Shown here: piece by piece, positions 23,891-35,469 of the stretch
How the letters are laid out: the number at the start of each line of letters is the position of its first letter
Position numbering within the stretch: the first letter of the stretch is position 1
Source of the DNA: Phytophthora quininea
Lineage: Eukaryota > Oomycota > Peronosporomycetes > Peronosporales > Peronosporaceae
Assembly: GCA_011947345.1 (NCBI GenBank)
Contig: JAAVTG010001010.1
Location: forward strand, 1 to 64,000
Direction: 5' to 3'
Length of the DNA: 64,000 bases
Notes under the pieces: generated by a model
Told to the model about the DNA's origin: nothing
Database searches by the model: none
What the model saw: the letters and a program-made list of their open reading frames with translations, nothing else
Made by a program: the position numbers and the translations under genes

Positions 23891-24722
23891 TCAGATGAAC
23901 CCCACCATGAGGCGAGCTTTCCATGCGAGCAGCGCGAGTGTCATCTGACGTTCGGCGATAAGACATCGCAGCGTCTTGGACAAGGCCCAGGAGGCAAACT
24001 TATTCTGGGCGAGTGGTGGCGTTGGTGCTAGTGAAGTCAAGAGGGTAATCGCAGGTGTGGCCATCCGTGTGAACTGGTCTTGAGCGAGAGATGGGGTGGA
24101 AAACTGCTTCGGGGGCTGATTGGCCTCTGCGCAACGATTTACACAGTACCAAACAGTGAGCAAATCTGCTCAAAATCTGGCGTTGCGGTCGACAGGATGA
24201 CATCCGTATTTTTCCATCGCTCTAGGTTCACTTTCGAGCAGGAGACGCCACAGTAGATCAGTGCATGAGCAGTACTGGTAAATGCCAGGATAACAATCAA
24301 TCTCAGTTCTCATTTCTCCATCAAGGACTCAAGCGGCGTGGCATATGAGGTGAAAAGGGTCTTACTCACAACCAGTGGAGATGCTCTTACTCCTTAAAGT
24401 TTCTGACATTTCAGTAGTACTCTCCAGAATCTGCAATACAGCAACCACACAAACTTTTCAAGTATAAAGTTGGCCACAGTGATTAAAATGTATGCTTCTG
24501 TGTACTTTTTAAATAATAATCGGCCTCCTTGAAAATAATGTATCTGAGTTCGTTCCAAGCAGATTTGAGCAGCAGAATGCCTGAGAATCTTAACACCGCT
24601 GCCGATATAAACGATGGAATTCGCAAGTAGGCTAGACAGAGTCTTGTCAACTCCTCCGGCCAGTGAACGGTCCATGGAAACTATAATATAAAACCCCTAG
24701 TGCAGTAGTTTATCGCATTTGA
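23891..24722. other. No gene recognised
   Basis: Short frames only. It probably holds the outer end of the decayed Harbinger copy and the 3' flank of the ankyrin gene. I could not find matching terminal repeats for the decayed copy. Confidence 0.4.
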
Positions 24723-25683
24723 TCACCAAAGTGCACATCGAATCCACTTGAGCACACACGCCACAGGCGATCCAAATGCCGAGTGAAGGCGACTTCTTTC
24801 CGACGCACTGTTCGGTATTTCCACCTCCGGATCGTCCCAGTTTTCCCAGCTTCCTTTATGATTCGCATAAAGCCATTCTGCCACACGAGCGTGGTTGTGC
24901 GATGCAGCGATCTCAAAGGCAGCTTGGCTATCCATATCTCCACTCTGCTCCTTACCCTCGCCGCGTGCAGCCACTGCACCACTTCCAACTGGCCGCTGCT
25001 GGCGGCGGCGCGGAGCGCGCGGCCGGCATCTCCTCGATGCGATTGTCGTGAAGCCACTGCACAGTCTCTAGGTGCCCTACCGCTGCTGCCCAGTCCATTG
25101 CTCGAGTCGTGCATCCCTCGTGCCGATTGGTATGAAGCCACTGCACTAGGCAGAGGTTGCCCGCCGCCGCCGCCCAGTCCATCGCAGCTCTGGTGCAGCC
25201 TTCGCTGCGATGCGTGTGAAGCCACTGGACCATGGCAAAGTCTCGGTTCCTGGCAGCACTGTCCATCGCATGCACGCTGCACCCTTCTGTACGATTGTCG
25301 TGCAGCCATTGCACCACATCCAGGTGCCCACACAGCGCGGCTCCGTTCATGACGGCGGGCCCCCACTCGCAACGATCTGGATGCACCTCTGACAGCCACT
25401 GCAGCACGTGGACATGGCCGCAAGTGGCAGCGAGCGAAGCTGCCTCCTTCCAGAACGACCCGGCATCGCGAGCCGCCAGGTATGTGAGCAGTCGGATGGA
25501 AGCCCCTTGCTTGCAGGCGTGTGTTACGGCCCCGGGGCCTGAACGAGAGTCCAGGAAGCCGTCAATGCATCGAACAATGTGCTCCAGCACGCCAACGCCG
25601 CGAGACCCAAGGCACTCCCGACACACCAAGCGAGCAGCAGTCAGCACAGGGAACGCTGGCGGGTCTTCTCTTGTAGACAGCAT
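24723..25683 (-). CDS. Ankyrin-repeat protein, oomycete WLHxxRxEGCT type
   Basis: About 320 residues from ATG 25683. After an N-terminal region come tandem ~27-residue units of the kind HLDVVQWLHDNRTEGCSVHA, at least six in number. These are helix-turn-helix protein-binding repeats, greatly expanded in oomycetes. The long frame (25683 down to ~25030) must move one frame to give RALRAAASSGQLEVVQWLH, and again at ~24955 to give AAFEIAASHNHARVAEWLY. Both shifts lie in GC runs and keep the repeat pattern going, so they are probably sequencing errors. The protein ends ...VLKWIRCALW. Partner and function unknown. It lies at the border between transposon-rich DNA and the gene island. A short relative is at 34575-34964. 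Confidence 0.8.
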
Positions 25684-25825
25684 CGACTCGGCAGCTTATC
25701 CTCACGGCTGTATCTTGAGTATCAGCGAAGTTTTTGCTGTACCCATTTTCGCGGCGTTGCAGGCGCAGTTCAACACTGAAAGTTTTTCTCTATTGCCAGC
25801 GCGTAGTTCAGGAAGGCCTACACGC

Positions 25826-26913
25826 CTAGACGATCGCATATGCTGAAATCTCCTTGGACAAGTCAGCCACGACGACCAGGTTTTGGTGGAGCGACGTGGT
25901 GGTGATGGCGTTGGGGCTTTCCTTGATCGCAAACTCCGACACCACCAACGGGTTGGGCGACGTTGGATCATCGTCGTCTTCGCCGCCTGGCGCATCCAAC
26001 GATAGCGCAGCCCGGTAGTCCCATATGCAGATCTTTGCGTCGTTGGCGGTAGATACAAGTCGGTCCTGCGGTCGGAAAGCGGGGAAGTGCACTTGCGAGA
26101 CCATTGCACCGTGGCGCTTCAGTCTCCGCATAATCTGTCTTGAATTGAAGTCCACGACAGCGATACTGGCGTCTCCTAGGCCGGCCGCAAACGATTTCCC
26201 GTTCGGCGCGAAAGCCAGCGAGTGCACTAGAGGGGGTTGAACATTTGCTGGGCGCCTCCTGCAGCCTCGCCTTTGCTGGCGTTGCCCAGGCCGCTCACTC
26301 CGGCATTGAGATCGATGGTGAACTTGACACGCCCGCGGGAGAAGTCCCAGAAGTGCAGCAAACCGTCCATCCCGCCCGAGACGATATCCCAGGGGGCGTA
26401 CGGGCGGAATGGCGCTGCGCTGCAAATATTGGCGTGGTGACCGCGCAGGGTCTTGAACAGGCGGTGGCTCTCCAGGTCGTACACGCAGATGTCGCCCGTG
26501 TCGTCCGGCGCCGACAGAAACTTGCCCTGGTTGCCCGAATGCCTGGACAGGACGTTGACCTCGTCCTGGTTCTGCTGGAAGAGCTCGCGGTCGACGCAGT
26601 CCAAGATGAGCCCCGCCTGGCGCACGTCGAAGGTCAGCACCTTGTTGCCTGCTGCCACGTAGATATAGGCGCTTTCGGCGCCTGCCGCCGCGCGCCCGAA
26701 GGCCAGCGAGTTCACGGCGGCCTCGCCTTCGCCATCGCTGGCCAATGCGCGTTTGACGTTCAAACACTTGCTCACGCGCGAGGAGCGAACGTCCCAGAGG
26801 CGGCAAGTGCCGTCGTCGCTGCCCGACGCCAGCACGTGCGGGTGTGTCTCCTCCTCGCACAGCAGAGCGTTCACCGACGCGCGATGGCCCTTGAAGCGCG
26901 CGGTCGCCGCCAT
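25826..26913 (-). CDS. WDR53: WD-repeat protein WDR53
   Basis: A beta-propeller protein of about 362 residues (human WDR53 has 358). It starts MAATARFKGHRASVNALL. WD units follow: HPHVLASGSDDGTCRLWDVR, DTGDICVYDLESHRLFKTL, HHANICSAAPFRP, DIVSGGMDGLLHFWDFSRG, LVHSLAFAPNGKSFAAGLGD, VSTANDAKICIWDYR, and a short conserved tail LVVVADLSKEISAYAIV. The order HSNICS/FRP, SGGxD, NPxxxHS, TGGNDxKIxxWD, VAD..cISvYxl is that of WDR53. A frameshift at 26232-26236 (a run of five G on the + strand; six would restore the frame) splits MFNPL from VHSLAF. WDR53 is thought to act as a substrate adaptor of CUL4-DDB1 ubiquitin ligases; that is family knowledge. Confidence 0.85.
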
Positions 26914-28942
26914 TGCTACAGCGGCAACGTCAGCCAGCCGAATCTGATGTCGATGTCAGTACCGGGGTGGTCACTAAACCCAGTTTAGTAAACTGTCGCC
27001 GAAACAAGTCGCTCTGGCAAGAAAGACACGATGGGGATGTTCCGCCAGGATCGGCAGTCTCTGCATTCGCTTGGCGTTGCGGTGGTCGAGTCGCCTTGAT
27101 GAGTGCGTCGAGCGGCGTAGGCGGGGCGCGAGCCGTTAAACAGCTTGTGCTCATGAAACCAGCAGCAGCGGCAACAGCACCAGCAGCTGGTTGCTTCGGC
27201 CGCCCCGCTCATTCAGCCGCCACTGCACGCGCGCAATGCGCAATGTCCTGCCGCGAGAAGAAAGTTTCCGAGCGCGCATTACAGCAAGCCACGCCAGCGG
27301 GAAGGCCAATCTCGGTGATCAGCGAGCGCTTGGGTCTCGGGCGTCCACAGCAGCTCTTATCCAGCATTAAGCCGCCGTCTGCTTTCGAGGATGACTCAAC
27401 TCGCGGCCGCGGCCACGCATCGGCCGCTTCGGGAAAGCGTCTGCTGCCTGCAAGCACACCAAGGTGGACGACGAGGGGCAACTTCATCTTCCACCCCACC
27501 TGGGCTGGAGCGGCGATGCACAGCCAGCCATACACGGCTTCAAGATGTAGGGCAGTGTCGACACTTCACTTGGGTGCAGCTTCAAGCACTTCTCTACCAG
27601 TGCATCGTACACGATCGCAGCAAATGCTGCCAGCACACCGAGGCGAGAGCTCCTACGATCGCACGCTGCAAGCTCTATGACTTTGAGACTTTTACCGCGG
27701 CTTGATTCACGCCTGCGCCGGCTGGCTTTGGATCGCCGCGAACGAGGTGTTACTGCCGTCACCTCCACTCAAGAAAGTTGCACTGCTTTCGTCGACAACA
27801 ACGTTGCAGCATCCGCGTCCGGCGCAACATGAACGCTGCAATGCACGAGCATCCGCTTATTGCCTAGGAGCCGAAGTCAAGCTGGTCATCATGTCAGCCA
27901 TATTGCCGGGTCCAGATGGAGTCTCAGCCAACGTCGTTAAAAGGCTATCCAATTTCGACAAGAAGCCTTGGCTCGCCGTGCTCGGGTTGCGTCGCCCCAC
28001 CAGCACACCGATCCTAGGATCCTTGCCGCGCCACGAAGGCACAATGCTGAGCTGACCTTGTCCAGCAGCGACGGCCGCGGCGTCCGTCGTCGTCGCTCTC
28101 GATGACGTGCGAGTCCAATATGGCGAAATCGGCTCGTTTCTGACGGCGCACAAGTCACGAGAGTGGCTATCCGCAGAGGCGCAGGCCCGACGGGCATCGC
28201 TGACTGCAGGGTGCACACTGCAGCACGAGGAAAGTCGCTGCCGGCAGCAGGCGAGGCAAAACACCGCCACCTCCTGGGGCTGGCCTGGCCCAGCCTGGAC
28301 GAGGCCGATCCCGAGCGATGCAGCGGCCGGTGCCTACTCGTGGTGTCAGCAAGCCGCAGGACAAGTGGTCCCACGCCATCACGAACTTGCCCAGCTGGCC
28401 GCACGAGCTCCGAGCGCCACGAGCAGCTCTCGGAGCCGCCCCTGCGGCGCTTTCCCGCCGCAAAGGATGGATACGGGTATTAATACTCCTGGGATCTTGG
28501 TCGCCCGGCGTCGGGAAGGATTTGGCTCGGTGGTTGCAGCTCCAGAGCAGCGCGGAGGTGAGAAACTCCGCCCTCGGCGGGCTTCTGATCGGCCAGATCC
28601 ACCGCACCACGATGGCGCGGAGGGATTGCCCTGGAAGCCAAATCGCGCGAGAGCTGTTGGCCATGTCCCGAAGGGCGCGGTTGCCTCGGTCGAAAGGCGA
28701 CCTTTGGCTCTAACGTGACATTTCAGTGTCTTGCCGATTGTATGCCGGCCGCTTCTATCGTGATATTTTGACGCCCTTTCGGCGCTGCATGTCTCTACCA
28801 AGTCAGAATTCAGGGCCAAAACGCCCCCTTGGGCTTATACTTGGCATTTGTATGGATTGTGTAACCCGCGGGCGATACACAATCTGCATGCTGCGCAGAG
28901 AGAGCAGAGGAAGGCCAGAGCGACATCGCACCGCGCGAGCTC
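26914..28942. other. GC-rich interval with weak coding signal on the minus strand
   Basis: Open frames occur in nearly all six frames because GC is high. The best coding-like pieces are on the minus strand. 28020-28135 contains KRADFAILDSHVIESDDDG. 27857-28050 contains QLSIVPSWRGKDPRIGVLVG then TLAETPSGPGNMADMM. 27484-27768 contains KVIELAACDRRSSRLGVLAA. 27209-27500 ends RQDIAHCARAVAAE. They may be exons of one or two unrecognised genes with homopolymer frameshifts. A 255-codon + frame (26913-27680) covers the same DNA. I cannot assign a family. Confidence 0.3.
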
Positions 28943-28958
28943 TCACTTTCGGATTTCC
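28943..28958 (+). promoter_or_regulatory. INR/FPR-like core promoter of the coiled-coil gene
   Basis: TCACTTTCGGATTTCC fits the oomycete initiator (YCAYTYY), with an FPR-like ATTTCC segment right after it, 36 bp before the ATG at 28994. The fit to the 16-nt INR-FPR consensus is partial. Confidence 0.45.
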
Positions 28959-28993
28959 CGCGATCGAGACAGAGAGCATTCACTTAAAGCACG

Positions 28994-29503
28994 ATGAAGG
29001 TCGCGATGGACAAGCAGACCAGCCGCCGCCTGGTGAAGGTGACTAACTACGCGCTCGTGCAGGTGCTCAAGGCCACGGTGGCGCGCCTGCGCACGGTCGA
29101 GATGGAGCTGGGCGACCTGGAGCTGGCGCTCGAGGACGAGCAGGAAGAGGTCGAGTCCTACAGCGACGACATCGACGATTGCCACGACCGCCTCGAGGAC
29201 ATTGACGAGTTCGTGCGCGAGCTGGAGGCCGGCAACGTGCAGACCGTGGGCGACGTGGCCGCCGCCCTCAAGGAGATGGCCGAGGAGCGCCGCGAGGAGA
29301 AGAAGCTGCTGCAGGTGCTGGGCGACGCCCGTACCAGCCACGAGCAGCAGTTCCAGCAGCTGCAGAGCCAGGCGGCCGCCCTCAAGAAGGAGCACCTCGT
29401 GCTGGAGAAGACGCGCGCGGAGATCTGCTGCCTCTTCCGTCGCAACGGCGTCTTCGAGCTCGTGCGACGGCGACTGGCGATCCGCCACCCCAAGCTGCTT
29501 TAA
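28994..29503 (+). CDS. Small coiled-coil protein, paralogue A
   Basis: A 169-residue protein without signal peptide or membrane segment. Residues ~25-145 are strongly helical and acidic, with heptad-like spacing (LELALEDEQEEVESYSDDID, EFVRELEAGNVQTVGDVAAA, HEQQFQQLQSQAAALKKEH). The C-terminus is basic and hydrophobic (CCLFRRNGVFELVRRRL). A close relative is encoded at 35470-35985 on the other strand, with nearly equal length and the same landmarks (VEMELGDxxLALE, YSxDIDDCxD, EFVRELEAG, CLFxRNGVFxLxR). No known family comes to mind. The pair brackets CFAP57, so a role in the flagellum or cytoskeleton is possible but only inferred. The reading frame is unbroken. Confidence 0.85.
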   Translation: MKVAMDKQTSRRLVKVTNYALVQVLKATVARLRTVEMELGDLELALEDEQEEVESYSDDIDDCHDRLEDIDEFVRELEAGNVQTVGDVAAALKEMAEERREEKKLLQVLGDARTSHEQQFQQLQSQAAALKKEHLVLEKTRAEICCLFRRNGVFELVRRRLAIRHPKLL

Positions 29504-30213
29504 CCCCCCTCTCGGGTCGTGCTTCTCGTTATTTATTACTACTATTACCACCATGGAAATACAAGAACTCGGTACCATACTGCATCCGCCTGCTTCCTTC
29601 TCGTGCTGCGCCATGCCATTCTTCTCGTTCGAGGCCCCAGAAAAGTCCGCTAGGGTTTGGCGGGCATACTTGCAGCTGCATGTGGCTTCGCCCGGCCCCG
29701 CCATCACTCGCTTGCGCCTCTCAAATCAAGATCGCCTCAGCAGGATCGGCGGCGTGGACGCCTGGAGACACGACTTGGTCCAGTTGCTGTGCTGCAAGTT
29801 CAGGTGCAAGAAGGCAGGCCAATGGCAAACCGCGAAGCCACTCGACTGGCGGAGTCCACATCGCTTGATATCGATCCGGACGGCAGGAGTTCCAAGCGCG
29901 GATTGGAGAGGCGCAGAGACTCGCCAGAATCATCACTGGGCGGTGTTTTTCGCCGGCGCTGCGTCCTCCCGCCGCGCTTGGGCGGACGGATAGGCAAGCT
30001 CTGCGCTCTGTCGTGCGGTATCGCAATCTCGGGGCTGCGCAGGTCGCCAAAGCTGCAAGCTGACTCACGACCAGGTTGCTCTTGTCCTGGTTGAAGGCGT
30101 CGGCCACCGTCGACGAAACCTCGGCCTCTCCTCCGCCCCTTCACAGGATGCCGCCCTCCAAGCGCCGCCGTTGAAACGCCGGCCACTTGGGAATCTGCTG
30201 CTGCTGCGGCCTC
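29504..30213. other. Intergenic stretch upstream of CFAP57
   Basis: Several overlapping open frames on both strands (for example + 29657-30094, - 29721-30107), none with a motif. It is taken as the 3' flank of the coiled-coil gene and the promoter region of CFAP57. Confidence 0.45.
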
Positions 30214-33200
30214 ATGACGACGGTCAACCTCATCCCGCGGTACGCTTCTCTGCAGTTCTCTTTGCTGGCGATGACTTGACCTTGTCTTCGTCTGTGCAAG
30301 ACAGCCACATCTTCGGCCTCAAGACGGATGTCCACTCGAACGTCGCCTTCGTCGACGACCAGACCGTGGCGTACCCCGCCGGCCACCACATCGTCGTCTG
30401 CTCCCTCGACGACAAGCGCCAAAAGTTTATCGCCGGCACGGAGGCTTCCGAGGGTATCACGGCCACAGCGCTGGCGCCGAGCCGTCGGTTTCTGGCCGTA
30501 GCGGAGCGGAGCGAGCGAGCTCTTGTGAGCATCTTCGACCTCAAGACGCTCAAGAAGCGCAAGGTGCTCAGCTCCGCGGATGCTCAAGCTCGAAGCTACG
30601 TCAGTCTCGCTTTCAGCGCGGACAATCAGCTTCTGCTGACACAAGGCGGCGCCCCAGATTGGATGCTCACGTGCTGGAACTGGTCCAAGGGCAAGCCTGT
30701 GGCTAGCGTGAAAGCCCCGCTGCACGTCATGGCGCCCCACGCGTCTCCGAGCTCGGCTATGCTTGCGTTGGCAGGCCAGTCTACTCTGCACACGTTTGGA
30801 GGCAGCATGGCCCATTTGAGTTCATCGCCCTCGGACGCGAATCTCGTTGCCTCAGCGAACAACCCCGGTTCAACTGCCGCGGCGGGACTTCCAGCGGTAG
30901 TCTCGGCGTGCTCTTTCAGCGATGTTGACGCTGGTTTGGTATGCGTCACTGGAGTAGGTCTCGTTCGCTTCTTTCGTGTGCTAGAGACGGCATTCCGACC
31001 ATTGCCCAGTCCTCGTATGGAAGCGCACACCTTCCTGGCTCATGCATGGCTGAAGCAACGTGATGACTATCTCGTCGCGGGTACTGCAGCAGGGGACCTC
31101 ATGCTGTTTCACGGAGGTGAGTTTGTCACGCGCCTCAATGCATCGCCTGGAGCTGGAAAAGCTGTCCACAGTTTGACAGCAACCACCAAGGGCTTGTTAT
31201 GTGGGCTCAATGACAATACTGTCGCCATGTTCAGCGTGAACATGACTGGGTCCACAGACCACACAGAGAGTGCTTCTACCGCAGAGCTCGAGGGAAACGC
31301 AGCAGAAACACACCAAGAAGACCAATTTCTGGAAGACGCATCTGAAATCCTGGCGCTGCAGCGACTTGTACGCGTCGATATTGGCGTGGGTCACGTCGCC
31401 ACGATTTCTGTGAGCCCCAATGAGGATGTGATTGTTGCCACCACATCCAGCGCGCAACTACTTACATTTCCATACCAGATTCACGCGTCGGGAGTGCATT
31501 CGGTCGGTCCATCCGCCCTTCCAGTTGTGGATGAAACTGCGGCGGTCTCTGGGACGGGCATCAGCGCTTCTGCTAGTGGGGGATCTCCAGATATTGCAGT
31601 CGCTCAAAGTGAAGATGTGGAGTACGTTGTAACAAGTTTCCACCAACCGAGTGATTCTGTTGGCACAAACAATGGCCCCGGTGGAACCAATGCAGGAGGT
31701 GGTGGCGGGCTGTTACATGTGACTGGAATGGATGTGTGCGTCCGCAAACCCCTGCTTGTGACGTGTGGTTTGGATCGTACGGTGCGTGTCTGGAACTATA
31801 TTGACCGCACCTGTGAAGTAGCAAAGCGCTTTAACGAAGAAGCCTTCAGTGTCGCCTGCCACCCGTCAGGGCTGCATCTGCTGGTCGGATTCGCAGACAA
31901 ACTGCGTCTACTGAATATCCTCATGGATGACATCCGCTCCTTCAAGGAGCTACCAGTGAAAGCCTGCCGGGAGTGTCAATTCAGTACTGGAGGACATTTA
32001 TTTGCTGCAGTTAACGGAATACCATTCAGGTGTTCTCGCTTTTCACGGGCGAGTTAGTAGCCACACTTCGGGGTCATAATGGCAAAGTGCGAAGTCTCTT
32101 CTGGAATGCCGACGATTCGAGCATTGTATCCGCAGGATTGGATGGCGCCGTCTATCACTGGGACCTTGACGAAGCAAAACGCGAAGCCGAGTTCGTACAA
32201 AAGGGTGTGTCGTATTACTCGGCGCTTTGCAACCGTGAAGGGACCGCTGTGTACGCTGTTGGAGGTGACCGATTGCTCAAAGAAATCGAGGTGCCGTCTT
32301 CTCAGCTCACCAAGGAGTTCTTATGTGACGCGACGTTGGGCCAGTTGGTCCTGTCGGGATCGCAGCGACTGCTGTTCGGTGCTGGAGCAGAACCAGACCG
32401 GCCGGGAGCGATCCGAGCATTCAAGTTCCCGTTGACTGGCGAGTCGACAGAGTTTCAATGTCTCAGTGGGCCCGTCACTCGGCTTCGAGTTTCATTTGAT
32501 GATCAGTTCCTTTTTGCTGCTGGTGAAGATGGCGCTGTGTGCATTTTTGAGGTGCGCGATAAAGAAGGTCGTCCTTCGAGGGCTGGCGGTAAGGATGGAG
32601 AAATATCATTAGCCGGTGGGGGCTTTGGTGGAGGCTCGACGTATCATTACGACGGCCTAGGAGGGCACGGAGGCAGCATGGCTGCATTCTCAGAGGAGAT
32701 TCTAGTGACCAAGTCGGATCTAGAGGAGAAAAACACACTCATGCTCGAACTCAAAAACAAGGTCGACGAACTAATGCTGCACAATGAGTACCAGCTTCGA
32801 CTCAAGGATATGACGTACAATGAGAATCTAAAAGACCTGACCGAGAAGTTCACACACGAAATCGAACTGGAAAAGAACAAATACGAGCTGCTGAGAGAAG
32901 ATAAAAACGATATCGAGATGGAGTACGAGGAAAAAATCAAGCAGCTAGAAGAGCACCACCTGCAGCAAATGCAGGAAACCGAAGCAGCCTATCAGCAGAA
33001 AATTATGAAAGAGGTGGAGCGATATCAAGAGGTGCTTACACAGCGCGAGGCGCAGTCTGTGCACTGGAAAATGAACAGCAACGGCTTGTTACTACCCATG
33101 ACAAGTATGTGGCCGATGTGACAGAAGATTTTGAGCAACGGCTCAATGAGGATCGTCAGCTGCGAATGCAGATGGAGGAGGAGAAAGATGAGCTTGGACG

Positions 33201-34387
33201 TGAATACCGTGAGACTGTCTTGCAGGTTGAGGCTGACGTCGATGAAGAGATTGAGGCGTTAAAGAAAAAGTATGAAGACAAACTGCAAGCTGAACGCGAG
33301 GCTACTCTGCGCTTCAAAGGGGAGAATGGAATCATGAAGAAGAAGTTTTCAGCTCTCCAAAAGATATCGAGGACCAACGTGATCAGATCAAGTTACTGTT
33401 GGAAAAGGAAAAAGAGTTGATTGAGGCGATCAAACAACTCGAGAAGGAGATCCAGGCGCTGAAGCGTGAAATTCGTGCGCGCGATGAAACAATTGGAGAA
33501 AAGGAGAAGCGGATCTACGATCTCAAAAGAAGAACCAGGAACTGGAAAAGTTCAAGTTTGTGCTAGACTACAAAATCAAGGAGCTGAAGCGCGCGATTGA
33601 GCCACGCGAAAACGAGATCGCCGATATGAAAGCCCAAATCAAAGAGATGGACCAGGAGCTGGAGCTGTTTCACAAGAGCAACGCCCAGCTGGACGTGCTC
33701 ATCGGCGAACAGCGTCAGCGTATAAATGCGCTGCAAAAGTCGATTGCTGGGCACCGCCAAGTTCTGAGCGATCAACAGACGTCGATGCGGCGCTTTCGCT
33801 GCGACTTGCACGAGTGTGTTCGACACTTGCAGTCGCCAAAGGAGCTTGCGCTACAGGTCGCGCAGCTTTACAACAAGTATGTTACTTCCGATGGTGGACC
33901 AGGTGCTGGCACCGGCAGTGGTGACGTGGAGGCTGAAATTCAGGTCGAATACGCTCGACAGAAACAATACCTTGAAAAGTCTGTTCATGTGCTTAAACGC
34001 AAGTACGCAGCAGATGCCCAAGAACACCAGCGCGAAAATTTACGTGCTACGTCGGACAACATGCTGCTGATTCGCGAAATCAATGATCTGCGCAGCGCCC
34101 TCATTGCGGCCAAAAACAATCTTCAAATGGAACGAGCCACGTTGGCTACGGCTAGTCTTGGCGCTTCAGCGACCAATTACGACAAAAACGCTAGCAAGTC
34201 GTTAGCTAGCGCACTTGAAGCAGCAGGTGGAGATCCGGATGTGCTTATTGCTCGTCAACGGACCGAAATCGAGGAGCTGCGTCGCGCTGTGAAGGCATTG
34301 GAAGATAAGGTGGCGAGTGGTTCCGGGTCGTCCGGTAGTAGGCCTGGCGAGGTGTTCCCGCCTATCGGTCGCGCGGTTGACGGCTAG
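30214..34387 (+). CDS. CFAP57: Cilia- and flagella-associated protein 57 (WD repeats plus coiled coil)
   Basis: A flagellar axoneme protein of about 1,370 residues. In ciliates and algae the family helps anchor inner dynein arms. I start at ATG 30214 (MTTVNLIPR). A 65-bp intron (30240-30304, GTACGC...ACAG) then gives [12 protein letters not shown] directly, and [16 protein letters not shown] follows, the family's N-terminal signature. WD repeats run to ~residue 690 ([33 protein letters not shown]). The rest is long coiled coil ([40 protein letters not shown]). Four one-base gaps at short homopolymers break the frame: 32018-32019 (AA), 33066-33067 (GG), 33363 (G) and 33525-33528 (A4). Adding one base at each gives a continuous family-like protein, so I treat the gene as intact. 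It fits an organism with swimming zoospores. Confidence 0.92.
30240..30304 (+). other. CFAP57: Intron 1 of CFAP57 (65 bp)
   Basis: Donor CG|GTACGC, acceptor CAAGACAG|CC. Removing it joins codons CG+C (Arg) and places ATG 30214 in frame with HIFGLK. Without it the only in-frame start upstream is a TTG. Confidence 0.75.
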
Positions 34388-34574
34388 ATAGGACAATGCA
34401 GCTCCTTGAATTGATTAACTTGATGGCGACGATGCTCTTCGCAGCCACAGAAATTTCTACGTGTATTCGGACCCTGCCCCAGCCAAGTTAGCTACGTTTC
34501 AGGCTTTCAAAAGATATGCATGCTTACCGAAATGCTGCAACGATGCATGAACGTTATAGAAAACCCAAAAATGA

Positions 34575-34964
34575 GCTTTGTCTGCACTTGGTCCCATTGA
34601 CTCTCGAGAACGAAAGATAGCTGGCATAGTGGCGAAAGCCGCATTTTGCGCGCTGGAGAATCTAATTTGGCTGCATGAAAATCGTCCTGAAGGCTGTAGC
34701 GCTGACGCCGTCAGCGAAGCAGCAGGCAATGGCCACCTCAATGCAGTCCAGTGGCTCTACAGCAACCAACGAGTTGATGGGCACTTGGGCCGAGCATTGC
34801 AAGCAGCAGCTAGCAACGGACACCTGGTTGTTGTTCAGTGGCTCTACAAAGCGAAAGGTCTGGATGCGTTCGTTGGCGATGCAATAAGCACAGCGACACT
34901 CCATGGCCATGACCGTGTGGTCGACTGGCTGTTCCGAGTGAGTTCAACTCCAGCAAACGACTAG
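34575..34964 (+). pseudogene. Truncated ankyrin-repeat fragment
   Basis: About 130 codons without a usable ATG at the 5' end. It carries four ankyrin-like units: NLIWLHENRPEGCSADAV, HLNAVQWLYSNQRVDG, HLVVVQWLYKAKGLDA and HDRVVDWLFRV. They are of the same oomycete type as the gene at 24723-25683. It ends in TAG at 34964. Upstream (34390-34575) the sequence is stopped in this frame. It is probably the 3' remnant of a larger ankyrin gene. Confidence 0.7.
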
Positions 34965-35469
34965 GGGGATCAGCATCGCAAGCAGATCTGTCTTCCGTGG
35001 ATATCGAGTGCACGAGCTGGCGTCGGTGATTTGAGAGCAGTCTGCACAGAGTCTGCAGCGGGCTATCCACCTTGGATTCCATGCCAAGTACTGCCAACCA
35101 ACCGTACAAGCTTCCAGGACGCGCATCAAGGCGACCGAAGTGCTTCAAAAAATGAGAGCCATAGGGTGCAAGGTTAACCTCAATCCAAAGATGGGGAAAA
35201 GTTGGTCCAGTGCTGCTGCTGTGGACGCCATACCTTTGCAGTCATGGTTGGTTGTTCCTGTTCATTGTTTCTTTCGCTGGTCGTGCATGGACTGTGCATG
35301 CAAACGTGAGTTATCGTATATCTTTGAATTAGTCGACATGAGAACGACGGCGTTCATGTTATAAGCTCACACCGAGATGGATGGAATTCCATTTACACTT
35401 CTGCTTAGACTCTCGACTTCTTTTCAAATAACTGCTTACACACACACACACTTCCTTGGCTCTTGGTAT
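34965..35469. other. Intergenic, 3' flanks of convergent units
   Basis: Short frames only. A small CA run lies at 35440-35452. Nothing else is recognised. Confidence 0.5.

Noticed and set aside
24940..24970. GGTAAGG in the ankyrin gene as a splice donor
   Set aside because: The repeat pattern continues right after it, leaving only ~10 bp for an intron; a one-base indel is simpler.
24783..25846. 189- and 204-codon + frames
   Set aside because: Antisense to the ankyrin repeats; the periodic minus-strand pattern explains them.
26245..27680. 247- and 255-codon + frames
   Set aside because: The first is antisense to WDR53, the second lies in high-GC DNA and shows no motif.
29202..29993. 263-codon + frame, Ser/Arg-rich
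   Set aside because: Shadow of the coiled-coil gene in another frame, running on into non-coding DNA.
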